NCBI RefSeq assembly: GCF_010548375.1
Contig: NZ_JAAGLY010000007.1
Coordinates: 310,001 to 374,000 of the forward strand
From: Streptomyces sp. SID13726
GTDB lineage: Bacteria > Actinomycetota > Actinomycetes > Streptomycetales > Streptomycetaceae
Length of the DNA: 64,000 nucleotides
Reading direction: 5' to 3'
The position numbers were made by a program, and so were the translations under genes. Below are positions 11,131-20,614 of the stretch, piece after piece (positions within the stretch are counted from its first letter, which is position 1; each line of letters starts with the position of its first letter). The notes beneath the pieces were generated by a model. The model made no database searches. It was given only the letters and a program-made list of their open reading frames with translations, and was not told the DNA's origin.

Positions 11131-11838
11131 ATGACCGGAATCGGTCCCGTCGAGCCCGTCGACTCGACGGATTCCAGGGAGAGTTACGACGTCATCGGCG
11201 CCGACGGGCCCCGGCTGGCGGATCGTTGGAGCGCGCGGTGGGACAGGATGTCACCGCGCGCCCGCACCGCCACCCTGGTGAGCACGGCGATCGGCTTGCT
11301 CGCGGCCGCGGTCCTCGTCCCCCGCGCCCTGACCGAGGACCCCCGTCCCGAGCCGGCCGTCACCCCCGTCCCCTGGCCCGCCAACGTCACCGCCTGGCGC
11401 TACCTCGGGCCCGCCGGCATCCCCACACCCCCCGGCGCGCCCGCCACCAGCGGCCGTTTCCGCTTCGCCGTCGACGTCCACAGCGGGCCTCCCGTCACCC
11501 TGAAGGTCACCGGCGCCGCCTTCACCGGCCTCACCGCCCACGCCCTGCCCGACGCCTTCACCGTGCACGCCGGGACGACACGGCGGGTCACCGTCGAGAT
11601 ATCGGTTTCCGACTGCGCGGATCTGCCCCTGAATGCAGACCTGCCATTTCTTGACGTAACGCTCCGTAACACGCGCGCAATACAGCACCACAGTTTCATC
11701 TTCGGCGCCGCGTACTCCCACGACCTTTCCGAGCTCCTGCGCGGCGCCTGTGTCCCCGCGGCCCCCTCACCGCCCCCACGGCCAAGCGGAAGTGCAGGTT
11801 CTCAAAATGCGGACCGAGAAGGAACCCAGAACGGCTGA
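11131..11838 (+). CDS. membrane-anchored protein of unknown function
   Basis: The 235-residue product has a charged N-terminal cytoplasmic part, one membrane helix (about residues 46-66, TATLVSTAIGLLAAAVLV) and an extracytoplasmic region. The outer part contains DVHSGPPVTLKVTGAAF and two cysteines (near SDCADLP and GACVP). I do not recognise a named family, although the layout resembles conserved streptomycete hypotheticals. The outer part looks beta-rich, as in Ig-like or CARDB-like modules. The ATG at 11131 follows a GAGGTCGG stretch. It lies 56 bases after the thioesterase on the same strand and is followed by the livK promoter region. Confidence 0.65.
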   Translation: MTGIGPVEPVDSTDSRESYDVIGADGPRLADRWSARWDRMSPRARTATLVSTAIGLLAAAVLVPRALTEDPRPEPAVTPVPWPANVTAWRYLGPAGIPTPPGAPATSGRFRFAVDVHSGPPVTLKVTGAAFTGLTAHALPDAFTVHAGTTRRVTVEISVSDCADLPLNADLPFLDVTLRNTRAIQHHSFIFGAAYSHDLSELLRGACVPAAPSPPPRPSGSAGSQNADREGTQNG

Positions 11839-12027
11839 GAGTGCTCTTCTCGGAAGCCCGCCGTCCACGACGTCATAACAAGAAAGTCACAAGCCCGCTC
11901 ACAGCGATGCCCCTGCCCGCAAACCGGGCTTAGAGTCACGGCCAGTCACCGCTCCATCGGGAGTTCGGTACCAGCGCGGCACAAGCCACACCCACGAGGG
12001 CGCCTGTGCCTGCGGAAAGGACTGATT

Positions 12028-13263
12028 GTGCGACGTTCCATGGTGATACTGACCTCCGTCCTCGCGACGGGGGCTCTGACGCTCACCGCCTGCGGCTCCC
12101 GAGACGACAGTGGCGGCGACAGCAGCGACAACGGGGGTGGCACCACCCTGACCATCGGCGTGGACGCCCCGCTGTCCGGCGAGAACTCCACCACCGGTCT
12201 CGGCATCCAGTACGGCGCCCAGATCGCCGTGGACGACGCCAACAAGGCCAAGCTCGTCCCCGGCGTCACCTTCAAGCTGAAGGCCTACGACGACAAGGCG
12301 CAGCCGGCCACCGGCCAGTCCAACGCCACCGCGATCACCGGTGACAAGACCGCCGTCGGCGCCGTCGGCCCGCTGAACTCCGGCGTCGCCCAGACGATGC
12401 AGCAGGTCTTCGCCTCGGCCAACATGGTGCAGATCTCGCCCTCGAACACCGCCCCCGAGCTGACCCAGGGCAAGAACTGGCAGACGGACAAGAAGCGGCC
12501 GTTCAAGACGTACTTCCGCACCGCCACCACCGACGAGCTCCAGGGCAGCTTCGCCGCCGACTACGCGTACAACGGCCTCAAGAAGAAGAAGGCCTTCGTC
12601 GTCGACGACAAGCAGACCTACGGCGCCGGCCTCGCCAAGATCTTCAACGAGCAGTTCAAGAAGCTCGGCGGCACCGTGGCCGGCACCGACCACGTCAACA
12701 CCGGCGACAAGGACTACGGCTCCCTCGTCACCAAGATCAAGAACTCCGGCGCCGACCTGCTCTACTACGGCGGCCAGTACGACGAGTCCGCGCTGATCAC
12801 CAAGCAGATGAAGGACGGCGGAGTCAAGATCCCGCTGTTCGGCGGCGACGGCATGTTCGCCTCCACCTACATCGAGGCCGGCGGCACCGAGACCGAGGGC
12901 GACCTCGCCACCGCGATCGGCGTGCCCGCCGACACCCTGCCCGCCGCCAAGACCTTCATCGAGACCTACAAGTCCAAGGGCTACAAGGGTGACTACGGCG
13001 CCTACGGCGCGTACTCCTACGACGCCACCACCGCCATCATCAAGGCAGTGAAGGCCGCCGTCGACGCCAACAACGGCAAGGTCCCGACCGACATCAACGC
13101 CCTGCGCTCCTCGGTCGTCGACGGTGTCCAGAAGTCCGACTTCGAGGGCATCTCCGGCAAGGTCGCCTTCGACCAGTACGGCGACACCACCAACAAGCAG
13201 CTCACGGTCTACCAGGTCGAAAAGGGTGCGTGGAAGGCCGTCAAGACCGGCACCGCCAGCTAG
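12028..13263 (+). CDS. livK: branched-chain amino acid ABC transporter, substrate-binding lipoprotein
   Basis: This 411-residue lipoprotein captures branched-chain amino acids (or related substrates) outside the membrane and delivers them to the LivHM channel. The signal peptide ends in a lipobox LTAC with the acylated Cys at residue 22, followed by a Gly/Asp/Ser-rich linker. A type I periplasmic-binding fold begins TLTIGVDAPLSGENS and contains the family motifs IQYGAQIAVDDAN and VDDKQTYGAGLA. The GTG at 12028 is preceded by GGAAAGGACTG. The binding protein is first in the five-gene liv operon. A stable intercistronic hairpin (13299-13333) separates it from livH, which probably keeps its transcript level above that of the membrane genes. 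Confidence 0.92.
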   Translation: MRRSMVILTSVLATGALTLTACGSRDDSGGDSSDNGGGTTLTIGVDAPLSGENSTTGLGIQYGAQIAVDDANKAKLVPGVTFKLKAYDDKAQPATGQSNATAITGDKTAVGAVGPLNSGVAQTMQQVFASANMVQISPSNTAPELTQGKNWQTDKKRPFKTYFRTATTDELQGSFAADYAYNGLKKKKAFVVDDKQTYGAGLAKIFNEQFKKLGGTVAGTDHVNTGDKDYGSLVTKIKNSGADLLYYGGQYDESALITKQMKDGGVKIPLFGGDGMFASTYIEAGGTETEGDLATAIGVPADTLPAAKTFIETYKSKGYKGDYGAYGAYSYDATTAIIKAVKAAVDANNGKVPTDINALRSSVVDGVQKSDFEGISGKVAFDQYGDTTNKQLTVYQVEKGAWKAVKTGTAS

Positions 13264-13298
13264 TCCAGGCCCCGAAGCAACAGGCATCACCTCACCAC

Positions 13299-13333
13299 GG
13301 GCCGCGCGGAAGGGGACCCCGACCGCGCGGCCC
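13299..13333 (+). terminator. intercistronic hairpin between livK and livH
   Basis: A perfect 11-base stem, GGGCCGCGCGG paired with CCGCGCGGCCC, with a 13-base loop lies 36 bases after the livK stop and 66 bases before livH. It has no U-run. It most likely acts as a partial terminator or mRNA stabiliser so that the binding protein outnumbers the permease; this role is inferred from position. Confidence 0.55.
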
Positions 13334-13398
13334 TTGCCACATCCCATCCCTGCACGCGATCTGTGCACACGACCACCAGCGACAATGGAGGCCACGCG

Positions 13399-14328
13399 GT
13401 GAACACCCTGCCGCAGCAGCTGGCCAACGGGCTGCTTCTGGGCTCGATGTACGGGCTGATCGCCATCGGCTACACGATGGTGTACGGCATCGTCCAGCTC
13501 ATCAACTTCGCGCACGGCGAGATCTTCATGACCGGGGCCTTCGGCGCCTTCACGGTCTACTTCTACATCCTTCCCGACGGCGTCTCGATGGCCGTCGCCG
13601 TCCCCCTGATGCTGGTGGGCGGCGGCATCGTCGCCATCCTCATCGCCGTCGGAGCGGAACGGTTCGCCTACCGGCCCCTGCGCGGAGCACCACGGCTCGC
13701 ACCGCTCATCACCGCGATCGGTCTCTCCCTGGCCCTCCAGGAAGTCGTCCGCAACTTCTACCCGGGCGCCGACCGCGCCGTCGCCTTCCCCGGCCTCGAC
13801 GCCACCCACGAGATCGGCTCCGTCACCATCAAGGACGCCGACATCTTCCTGATCGCGGCCGCCGTCGTGTGCATGTCCGCCCTCGCCTTCTTCGTCCGCA
13901 AGTCCCGCACCGGCCGCGCCATGCAGGCCACCGCCCAGGACCCGGACACCGCGCAGCTCATGGGCATCGACACCAACCGCATCATCGTGATCGCCTTCGC
14001 CATCGGCGGTTTCTTCGCCGCGGTCGCGGCCGTCGCCTACGGCCTCAAGTACGGCAACATCGACTACCGCATGGGCTTCCTGATGGGCCTCAAGGCCTTC
14101 ACCGCGGCCGTCCTCGGCGGCATCGGCAACATCTACGGCGCCATGCTCGGCGGCATCGTCCTCGGCATCGCCGAGACCCTCGCCTCCGCCTACATCGACG
14201 GCATCCCCGGCATGGACAAGCTCGGCGGCCAGAGCTGGGCCAACGTCTGGGCCTTCGCCCTCCTCATCATCGTCCTCCTCGTCAGGCCACAGGGCCTGCT
14301 CGGCGAACGCGTCGCGGACAGGGCGTGA
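13399..14328 (+). CDS. livH: branched-chain amino acid ABC transporter permease LivH
   Basis: The 309-residue integral membrane protein has about eight hydrophobic segments and the LivH-type permease pattern: LLLGSMYGLIAIGYTMVYGI near the start, NFAHGEIFM, then TAAVLGGIGNIYGAM (the EAA-like loop that contacts the ATPase) and VRPQGLLGE at the end. It pairs with LivM to form the channel. The GTG at 13399 is favoured over an ATG at 13363 because GGAGG sits seven bases before it and the conserved N-terminus starts there. The stop overlaps the region just ahead of livM. Confidence 0.92.
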   Translation: MNTLPQQLANGLLLGSMYGLIAIGYTMVYGIVQLINFAHGEIFMTGAFGAFTVYFYILPDGVSMAVAVPLMLVGGGIVAILIAVGAERFAYRPLRGAPRLAPLITAIGLSLALQEVVRNFYPGADRAVAFPGLDATHEIGSVTIKDADIFLIAAAVVCMSALAFFVRKSRTGRAMQATAQDPDTAQLMGIDTNRIIVIAFAIGGFFAAVAAVAYGLKYGNIDYRMGFLMGLKAFTAAVLGGIGNIYGAMLGGIVLGIAETLASAYIDGIPGMDKLGGQSWANVWAFALLIIVLLVRPQGLLGERVADRA

Positions 14329-14333
14329 TCCAG

Positions 14334-16103
14334 ATGACCGACACCACCACCCGCGGCCTGATCCCGCTGCCCCTGGCGGCAGCCCGCGCGCTCCTCCTCG
14401 CCGGAGGCATCGCCACCGCCGCCTCCGCCTTCCTCGCCTGGACCTGGACCAGCGAGTTCCCCGGCGACCTCACCATCTCCGGCTACCCCGGCGGCCTCCA
14501 GTGGCTGACCCTCATCGCCGGCGTCCTCACCGCGGTGTTCGCCCTCGCGTCGTACGGCGTCCGGGGCCTGGGCTGGCTCGTACCCGCCCGCAACAACGCG
14601 CCGCTCGTCCTCACCGCCCTCGGCGGCTTCGGCGCCACCTGGTACACGGTCATCTCGATCGCCGCCGAACTCGGCGGACTCGCCAACCTCGAACCGGGCG
14701 GCTGGGTCGCGGCCATCGCCTCCCTCCTGCCCGTCATCGGCGCCTTCGCCCTCCCCGAGCCGCACACCGCGGACACCAAGGAGAACCTCAAGGCGTACCT
14801 CGCCAAGCCCGACGGCATCCCCGCCCCGCAGCCCCTCAGCCCCTGGCTGGAGCGCGCGGTCGTCACCGTCGTCACGATCATCGGCCTGGCCGTCTTCACC
14901 TACGGCATCGACACCGAGTACGGCGAGCTCTTCGTCGGCTACCTCATCGTCGTCGTCTTCGCCGTCTGGGCCCTGCACACCGCGGGCCTCATCGACCGCT
15001 TCTCCGGCATCGTCGCCCGCAACCGCAGCTTCACGCTCGCCATGGGCTTCGCCGCCGCGATCGCGTTCCCCTTCACCCAGACCGACGACCACTACGCCAA
15101 CATCGGCGTCAACATCCTGATCTTCGGCACCGTCGCCCTGGGCCTCAACATCGTCGTCGGCCTCGCCGGCCTCCTCGACCTCGGATACGTCGCCTTCCTC
15201 GGCGTCGGCGCCTACACCGCCGCCCTCGTCTCCGGCTCCGAGTTCTCCACCATCTCCGGCGTCCACTTCCCCTTCTGGCTCGCCGCCCTCACCGGCGCCG
15301 CCGCCTCGCTGATCTTCGGCGTCCTCATCGGCGCCCCCACCCTGCGACTGCGCGGCGACTACCTCGCCATCGTGACCCTCGGCTTCGGAGAGATCTTCCG
15401 TATCGCCGTCAACAACATGGACGGCGAGTCCGGCCCCGACATCACCAACGGACCCAACGGCATCCCGTCCATCCCGGACCTCAAGCTCTTCGGGTTCAAC
15501 CTCGGCGAAGCCCACGACGTCGGCGGCTTCACCCTCGGCCGCTTCGCCAACTACTACCTGCTCATGGTGCTGATCATGGCCATCGTGGTCCTGGTCTACA
15601 CCCGGGCCGCCGACTCCCGTATCGGCCGCTCGTGGATCGCCATCCGCGAGGACGAGACCGCCGCCACCGCCATGGGCATCAACGGCTTCCGCGTCAAGCT
15701 CATCGCCTTCGCCCTCGGCGCCGCCCTCGCCGGCCTCGCCGGCACCGTCAGCGCCCACGTCACCTACAGCGTCGTCCCGACGCCGTACCAGTTCGCGGGC
15801 TCGACGCCCCCCAACTCGGCCTTCCTCCTGGCCGCGGTGGTCCTCGGCGGCATGGGCACGGTCGCGGGCCCGATCCTCGGCGCAGCCCTGCTGTACCTGC
15901 TCCCGGAGAAGCTGGTCTTCCTCCAGGACAAGTCGCTGCTGGCCTTCGGCATCGCCCTCATCCTGCTGATGCGCTTCCGCCCCGAGGGCATCATCGCCAA
16001 CCGCCGCCGCCAGCTCGAGTTCCACGAGACCGGCCAACTCGACGTACCCGATACGACCACCCTGACCGATCAACCGGCCACCGTGACCAAGGCGGGGGCG
16101 TAA
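14334..16103 (+). CDS. livM: branched-chain amino acid ABC transporter permease LivM, with long N-terminal extension
   Basis: The C-terminal ~370 residues are a standard LivM permease: LNIVVGLAGLLDLGYVAF, RLRGDYLAIVTLGFGEIFRI, GRSWIAIREDETAA and a closing RPEGI. The remaining ~215 N-terminal residues add four or five further membrane segments (for example about 17-37, 52-75, 85-105, 115-130) that ordinary LivM proteins of 320-420 residues lack. The extension has no recognised domain. The ATG at 14334 lies five bases after the livH stop; a GTG at 14325 overlapping that stop is possible but too close to the AGGG upstream. livG follows after five bases. Confidence 0.9.
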   Translation: MTDTTTRGLIPLPLAAARALLLAGGIATAASAFLAWTWTSEFPGDLTISGYPGGLQWLTLIAGVLTAVFALASYGVRGLGWLVPARNNAPLVLTALGGFGATWYTVISIAAELGGLANLEPGGWVAAIASLLPVIGAFALPEPHTADTKENLKAYLAKPDGIPAPQPLSPWLERAVVTVVTIIGLAVFTYGIDTEYGELFVGYLIVVVFAVWALHTAGLIDRFSGIVARNRSFTLAMGFAAAIAFPFTQTDDHYANIGVNILIFGTVALGLNIVVGLAGLLDLGYVAFLGVGAYTAALVSGSEFSTISGVHFPFWLAALTGAAASLIFGVLIGAPTLRLRGDYLAIVTLGFGEIFRIAVNNMDGESGPDITNGPNGIPSIPDLKLFGFNLGEAHDVGGFTLGRFANYYLLMVLIMAIVVLVYTRAADSRIGRSWIAIREDETAATAMGINGFRVKLIAFALGAALAGLAGTVSAHVTYSVVPTPYQFAGSTPPNSAFLLAAVVLGGMGTVAGPILGAALLYLLPEKLVFLQDKSLLAFGIALILLMRFRPEGIIANRRRQLEFHETGQLDVPDTTTLTDQPATVTKAGA

Positions 16104-16108
16104 GCGCC

Positions 16109-16965
16109 ATGACGACACCTGTTCTCGAAGCCCGCAACGTCACCATGCGCTTCGGCGGCCTCACCGCCGTCCGCTCGGTCGACTTCACCGTCAACGCCGG
16201 TGAGATCGTCGGCCTCATCGGCCCCAACGGCGCAGGCAAGACAACGTTCTTCAACTGCCTGACCGGCCTGTACGTCCCCACGGAAGGCACGGTCTCCTAC
16301 AAGGGCACCGTCCTGCCGCCCAAGCCCCACCTGGTCACCCAGGCCGGCATCGCCCGTACCTTCCAGAACATCCGCCTGTTCGCCAACATGACGGTCCTCG
16401 AGAACGTCCTCGTCGGCCGCCACACGCGGACCAAGGAAGGCCTCTGGTCGGCGCTGCTGCGCGGTCCCGGCTTCAAGAAGGCGGAGAAGGCCAGCGAGGA
16501 ACGCGCCATGGAACTCCTGGAGTTCATCGGCCTGGAGGCCAAGCGCGACCACCTCGCCCGCAACCTCCCCTACGGCGAGCAGCGCAAGCTCGAGATCGCC
16601 CGCGCCCTGGCCTCCGAGCCCGGCCTGCTCCTCCTCGACGAGCCCACGGCCGGCATGAACCCCCAGGAGACCCGCGCCACCGAGGAACTGGTCTTCGCCA
16701 TCCGCGACCAGGGCGTCGCCGTCCTGCTCATCGAGCACGACATGCGCTTCGTCTTCAACCTCTCCGACCGCGTCGCCGTCCTCGTCCAGGGCGAGAAACT
16801 CGTCGAAGGCACCTCCGAGGTCGTCCAGGCCGACGAACGCGTCATCGCCGCCTACCTCGGCGAACCCTTCGAGGGCGACCCCGGCGCGGCCGAAGCAGCA
16901 GAGGTCGAGGCCGCGGAAGCCGTCGCCGACGCGCAGAGCACCACCGGCACCAAGGGAGACACCCA

Positions 16966-16969
<4 letters not shown>
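16109..16969 (+). CDS. livG: branched-chain amino acid ABC transporter ATPase LivG
   Basis: This 286-residue cytoplasmic ATPase powers the transporter. It shows Walker A GPNGAGKTT, the LivG-type ARTFQNIRLFANMTVLEN segment after the Q-loop, a signature region PYGEQRKLEIARAL (YGEQR replaces the classical LSGGQ, as usual in LivG) and Walker B LLLLDEPTAGMNP with the H-loop IEHDM. The C-terminus extends past the ATPase by an Ala/Glu-rich tail (about 255-286). The ATG is five bases after livM, and the stop overlaps the GTG of livF by four bases, indicating translational coupling. Confidence 0.93.
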
Positions 16970-17682
<713 letters not shown>

Positions 17683-17698
17683 GGCCCTTCGGCCGTAC

Positions 17699-17738
17699 GA
17701 CGAGGCCCGCGCCCCCTTCCGGGAGCGCGGGCCTCGTC
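17699..17738. terminator. bidirectional terminator between livF and pdtaR
   Basis: A perfect 14-base stem (GACGAGGCCCGCGC with its complement) closes a 12-base loop that can pair further, and TCTTTG follows on the plus strand. It lies between two convergent genes and should stop both the liv transcript and the pdtaR transcript. Confidence 0.85.
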
Positions 17739-17753
17739 TTTGTCCGCCGGGGG

Positions 17754-18410
17754 TCAGCCCTTGCCGGCCTTCTTCTCGTCGGCGTCCTGGATGACGGCCT
17801 CGGCGACCTGCTGCATCGACATACGGCGGTCCATCGAGGTCTTCTGGATCCAGCGGAAGGCGGCGGGCTCGGTCAGCCCGTACGAGGTCTGAAGGATCGA
17901 CTTCGCCCGGTCGACGAGCTTGCGGGTCTCAAGCCGCTGCGTGAGGTCGGCGACCTCGTTCTCCAGCTCCTTCAGCTCGGTGAACCGGGAGACGGCCATC
18001 TCGATCGCCGGCACGACGTCGCTCTTGCTGAACGGCTTCACGAGATAGGCCATCGCACCGGCGTCACGGGCCCGCTCGACGAGGTCGCGCTGCGAGAAGG
18101 CGGTGAGCATGAGAACGGGGGCGATCCGCTCCTCCGCGATCTTCTCGGCGGCTGAGATCCCATCGAGCTTGGGCATCTTCACATCGAGGATGACGAGGTC
18201 CGGCTTGTGCTCACGGGCCAGCTCGACGGCCTGCTCACCGTCCCCGGCCTCGCCTACGACGCTGTAGCCCTCTTCCTCCAGCATCTCTTTGAGGTCGAGC
18301 CGAATCAACGCCTCGTCCTCGGCAATGACGACACGGGTCGTCAGCGGAGGCACGTGCGACTTGTCGTCGTCGGGCGCGTCTACGGGCTGGGGCGACTCGG
18401 GGGCGGTCAC
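17754..18410 (-). CDS. pdtaR: ANTAR-domain response regulator PdtaR
   Basis: The 218-residue cytoplasmic regulator has an N-terminal receiver domain (acidic pocket E31-D32, phosphoacceptor D76 in LVILDVKMP, switch lysine in AYLVKPF). A short coiled-coil follows (about 138-152, ELKELENEVADLTQRL), then a C-terminal ANTAR RNA-binding domain (about 155-210, with RKLVDRAKSIL and AFRWIQKTSMD). ANTAR regulators bind paired hairpins in nascent RNA and prevent termination; in mycobacteria the partner kinase is PdtaS, whose gene is not in this window. The GTG at 18410 has AGGAG just upstream. It converges on the liv operon and is divergent from the tRNA gene, but nothing shows that it regulates either. 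Confidence 0.9.
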   Translation of the reverse strand: MTAPESPQPVDAPDDDKSHVPPLTTRVVIAEDEALIRLDLKEMLEEEGYSVVGEAGDGEQAVELAREHKPDLVILDVKMPKLDGISAAEKIAEERIAPVLMLTAFSQRDLVERARDAGAMAYLVKPFSKSDVVPAIEMAVSRFTELKELENEVADLTQRLETRKLVDRAKSILQTSYGLTEPAAFRWIQKTSMDRRMSMQQVAEAVIQDADEKKAGKG

Positions 18411-18511
18411 GGGGGCTCCTCGTTCAGGGGCAGGGGTACTGCTGACAAGAGCGTACCTAGCTGCGGTAAGGTGGGTGCGCGCAGGGTCACAAGGAACCTT
18501 TGATTCTGCGG

Positions 18512-18586
18512 GCCCCGGTAGCCCAATTGGCAGCAGGCAACGGATTCAAAACCCGTACAGTGTCGGTTCGAGTCCGACCCGGGGCA
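18512..18586 (+). tRNA. tRNA-Leu (anticodon CAA), short variable arm
   Basis: A 75-base cloverleaf can be folded by hand: acceptor GCCCCGG/CCGGGGC, D-arm GCCC...AGGC with GG in the loop, and anticodon stem ACGGA/CCCGT (one A-C mismatch next to the loop). The seven-base loop TTCAAAA gives anticodon CAA at 18547-18549. The variable region is five bases, the T-arm is GTCGG-TTCGAGT-CCGAC, and the discriminator is A73. CAA reads UUG leucine codons. Leucine tRNAs normally carry a long variable arm, and this one does not. No CCA is encoded. A hairpin terminator follows at 18619. Confidence 0.85.
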
Positions 18587-18618
18587 CTTTTCCTTCAATT
18601 CGAAGGTCACCATCAGAA

Positions 18619-18653
18619 GCGGATGTCCACGTTCCCGTGAACATCCGCCTTTT
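18619..18653 (+). terminator. terminator downstream of the tRNA
   Basis: The stem GCGGATGT/ACATCCGC, extended inward by CAC/GTG, is followed by CCTTTTG, giving a short U-run. It lies 32 bases after the tRNA and is suitably placed to end the tRNA transcript. Confidence 0.7.
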
Positions 18654-18725
18654 GCTGCGTGTCCTTACGGTCACTCGCGTGCTGCAATCCGATCCTGGCA
18701 GCAACGCCTGGACCCGTTACCGCGC

Positions 18726-19040
18726 ATGGCGTCCCCGGACCCTGGACCGCCTGCCGACAACCAGGCCTACGCCTACCTGCTGGGCCTCTACCTGGGCGAT
18801 GGCTGCATCAGCGCACACCCGCGCGGAGTCGGCTACTACCTTCGCATCGCGTGCGCCGACGTCTGGCCGGGCCTGATCCAGGAGTGCCGAGAAGCCATCA
18901 TCAAGGTGCGCCCGGGTATCGGCGTCCACGCCCTCCAGGGTGTGGGCTACAAGATGGTGACCAGCTACTTCCCTGACAGCGGGCCATCGTCGACGCTCAC
19001 CCCTGGGAGTTCGTCAGCACTGACCCCGGCCCCTACTTGG
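18726..19040 (+). pseudogene. truncated and frameshifted LAGLIDADG-like protein gene
   Basis: The frame from the ATG at 18726 encodes QAYAYLLGLYLGDGCIS, LRIACADVWPGLI and GYKMVTSYFPD. These match the start of a streptomycete family that I recall as annotated loosely as transcriptional regulators; the LGLYLGDGCI segment resembles a LAGLIDADG homing-endonuclease motif. In intact relatives the segment AIVDAHPWEF comes later. Here it appears in another frame (18980-19040: RAIVDAHPWEFVSTDPGPYL) directly after the first block, so an internal deletion with frameshift has occurred. The whole C-terminal half is missing, because the sequence runs into the pyk 3' end. It is almost certainly non-functional and lies 140 bases after the tRNA. 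Confidence 0.7.
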
Positions 19041-20469
19041 GACTGTCGTCCTCCCCGACGTGATGCACGCGGACCATGTTCGTCGACCCGGACACCCCGG
19101 GCGGCGAGCCGGCCGTGATGACCACCACGTCGCCCTTCTCGCAGCGGCCGTGTCGCAGGAGCAGTTCGTCCACCTGGTCGACCATCGCGTCGGTGGATTC
19201 GACGGGCGGGCCGATGAACGCCTCGACGCCCCAGGTCAGGTTCAGCTGGGACCGGGTCGAGGGTTCCGGGGTGAAGGCCAGGAGGGGGATCGGGGAGCGG
19301 TAGCGGGAGAGGCGGCGGGCCGTGTCGCCGGACTGGGTGAAGGCGACCAGGAGTTTCGCGCCGAGGAAGTCGCCCATCTCCGCGGCCGCTCGGGCCACCG
19401 CGCCGCCCTGTGTCCGCGGCTTGTTGCGTTCCGTCAGCGGCGGGAGGCCCTTGGCCAGGATGTCCTCCTCGGCCGCCTCCACGATCTTCGCCATCGTGCG
19501 GACCGTTTCGACGGCATACTTTCCTACGCTCGTCTCGCCCGACAGCATCACCGCGTCCGTGCCGTCGATGACCGCGTTGGCGACGTCCGACGCCTCCGCG
19601 CGGGTGGGGCGGGAGTTCTCGATCATCGAGTCCAGCATCTGGGTGGCGACGATCACCGGCTTGGCGTTGCGCTTCGCCAGCTTGACCGCCCGCTTCTGGA
19701 CGATCGGCACCTGCTCCAGCGGCATCTCCACGCCGAGGTCACCGCGGGCGACCATGATGCCGTCGAAGGCGGCGACGATGTCCTCGATCGCGTCGACCGC
19801 CTGCGGCTTCTCGACCTTGGCGATGACGGGGAGCCGGTGTCCGGCCGAGTCCATGATCCGGTGGACGTCCTCGATGTCCCGGCCGGACCGCACGAAGGAC
19901 AGGGCGATCACGTCGAAGCCCATGCGCAGGGCCCAGCGGAGGTCGTCCTCGTCCTTCTCCGAGAGCGCCGGGACGGACACGGCCACGCCGGGGAGGTTCA
20001 GGCCCTTGTGGTCCGAGACCATGCCGCCCTCGATCACGGTGGTGTGGACGCGGGGGCCCGCCACGGACGTGACCTCAAGGCAGACCTTGCCGTCGTCGAC
20101 GAGGATGCGTTCGCCGACGGAGACGTCCGCCGCGAGACCGCGGTACGTCGTTCCGCAGGACCGCTGGTCGCCCTCCGCGCCCTCTTCCACGGTGATGGTG
20201 AAGGTGTCGCCGCGTTCAAGGAGTACGGGTCCCTCGCCGAAGTGGCCGAGGCGGATCTTCGGGCCTTGAAGGTCGGCGAGGAGGCCGACGCTGCGGCCGG
20301 ACTCTTCGGAGGCCTTGCGGACGCGGTGGTAGCGCTCCTCGTGCTCGGCGTAGCTGCCGTGGCTGAGGTTGAAGCGGGCCACGTCCATTCCGGCGTCGAC
20401 CAGGGCTTTGATCTGGTCGTACGAGTCGGTGGCGGGGCCCAGGGTGCAGACGATTTTCGCTCGGCGCAT
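19033..20469 (-). CDS. pyk: pyruvate kinase
   Basis: This 478-residue glycolytic enzyme converts phosphoenolpyruvate and ADP to pyruvate and ATP. Sequence marks are the N-terminal AKIVCTLGPAT, ARFNLSHGS, the active-site region VIAKVEKPQA and ARGDLGVEMP, PVIVATQMLDSM with RAEASDVANAV, and a C-terminal allosteric domain. The length matches bacterial type enzymes. The ATG at 20469 begins exactly at the conserved start MRRAKIVCTLGP. Its 3' end abuts the tRNA-linked pseudogene. The 145 bases upstream, before the SIMPL gene stop, contain its promoter but no site I can name. Confidence 0.96.
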   Translation of the reverse strand: MRRAKIVCTLGPATDSYDQIKALVDAGMDVARFNLSHGSYAEHEERYHRVRKASEESGRSVGLLADLQGPKIRLGHFGEGPVLLERGDTFTITVEEGAEGDQRSCGTTYRGLAADVSVGERILVDDGKVCLEVTSVAGPRVHTTVIEGGMVSDHKGLNLPGVAVSVPALSEKDEDDLRWALRMGFDVIALSFVRSGRDIEDVHRIMDSAGHRLPVIAKVEKPQAVDAIEDIVAAFDGIMVARGDLGVEMPLEQVPIVQKRAVKLAKRNAKPVIVATQMLDSMIENSRPTRAEASDVANAVIDGTDAVMLSGETSVGKYAVETVRTMAKIVEAAEEDILAKGLPPLTERNKPRTQGGAVARAAAEMGDFLGAKLLVAFTQSGDTARRLSRYRSPIPLLAFTPEPSTRSQLNLTWGVEAFIGPPVESTDAMVDQVDELLLRHGRCEKGDVVVITAGSPPGVSGSTNMVRVHHVGEDDSPK

Positions 20470-20614
20470 GTTTCGACCCTAGACCTTACCGATGGGTAGG
20501 GAATTGGGTGGGTATGACGACTCAACAACCTTTGAGTGAAGGGCTGTTGACAAGGGTTGAAGTGTGCACACCCCCGCTCCGATGAGCGTTTCGGGTGCGG
20601 ACTCCGGCGGTCGT

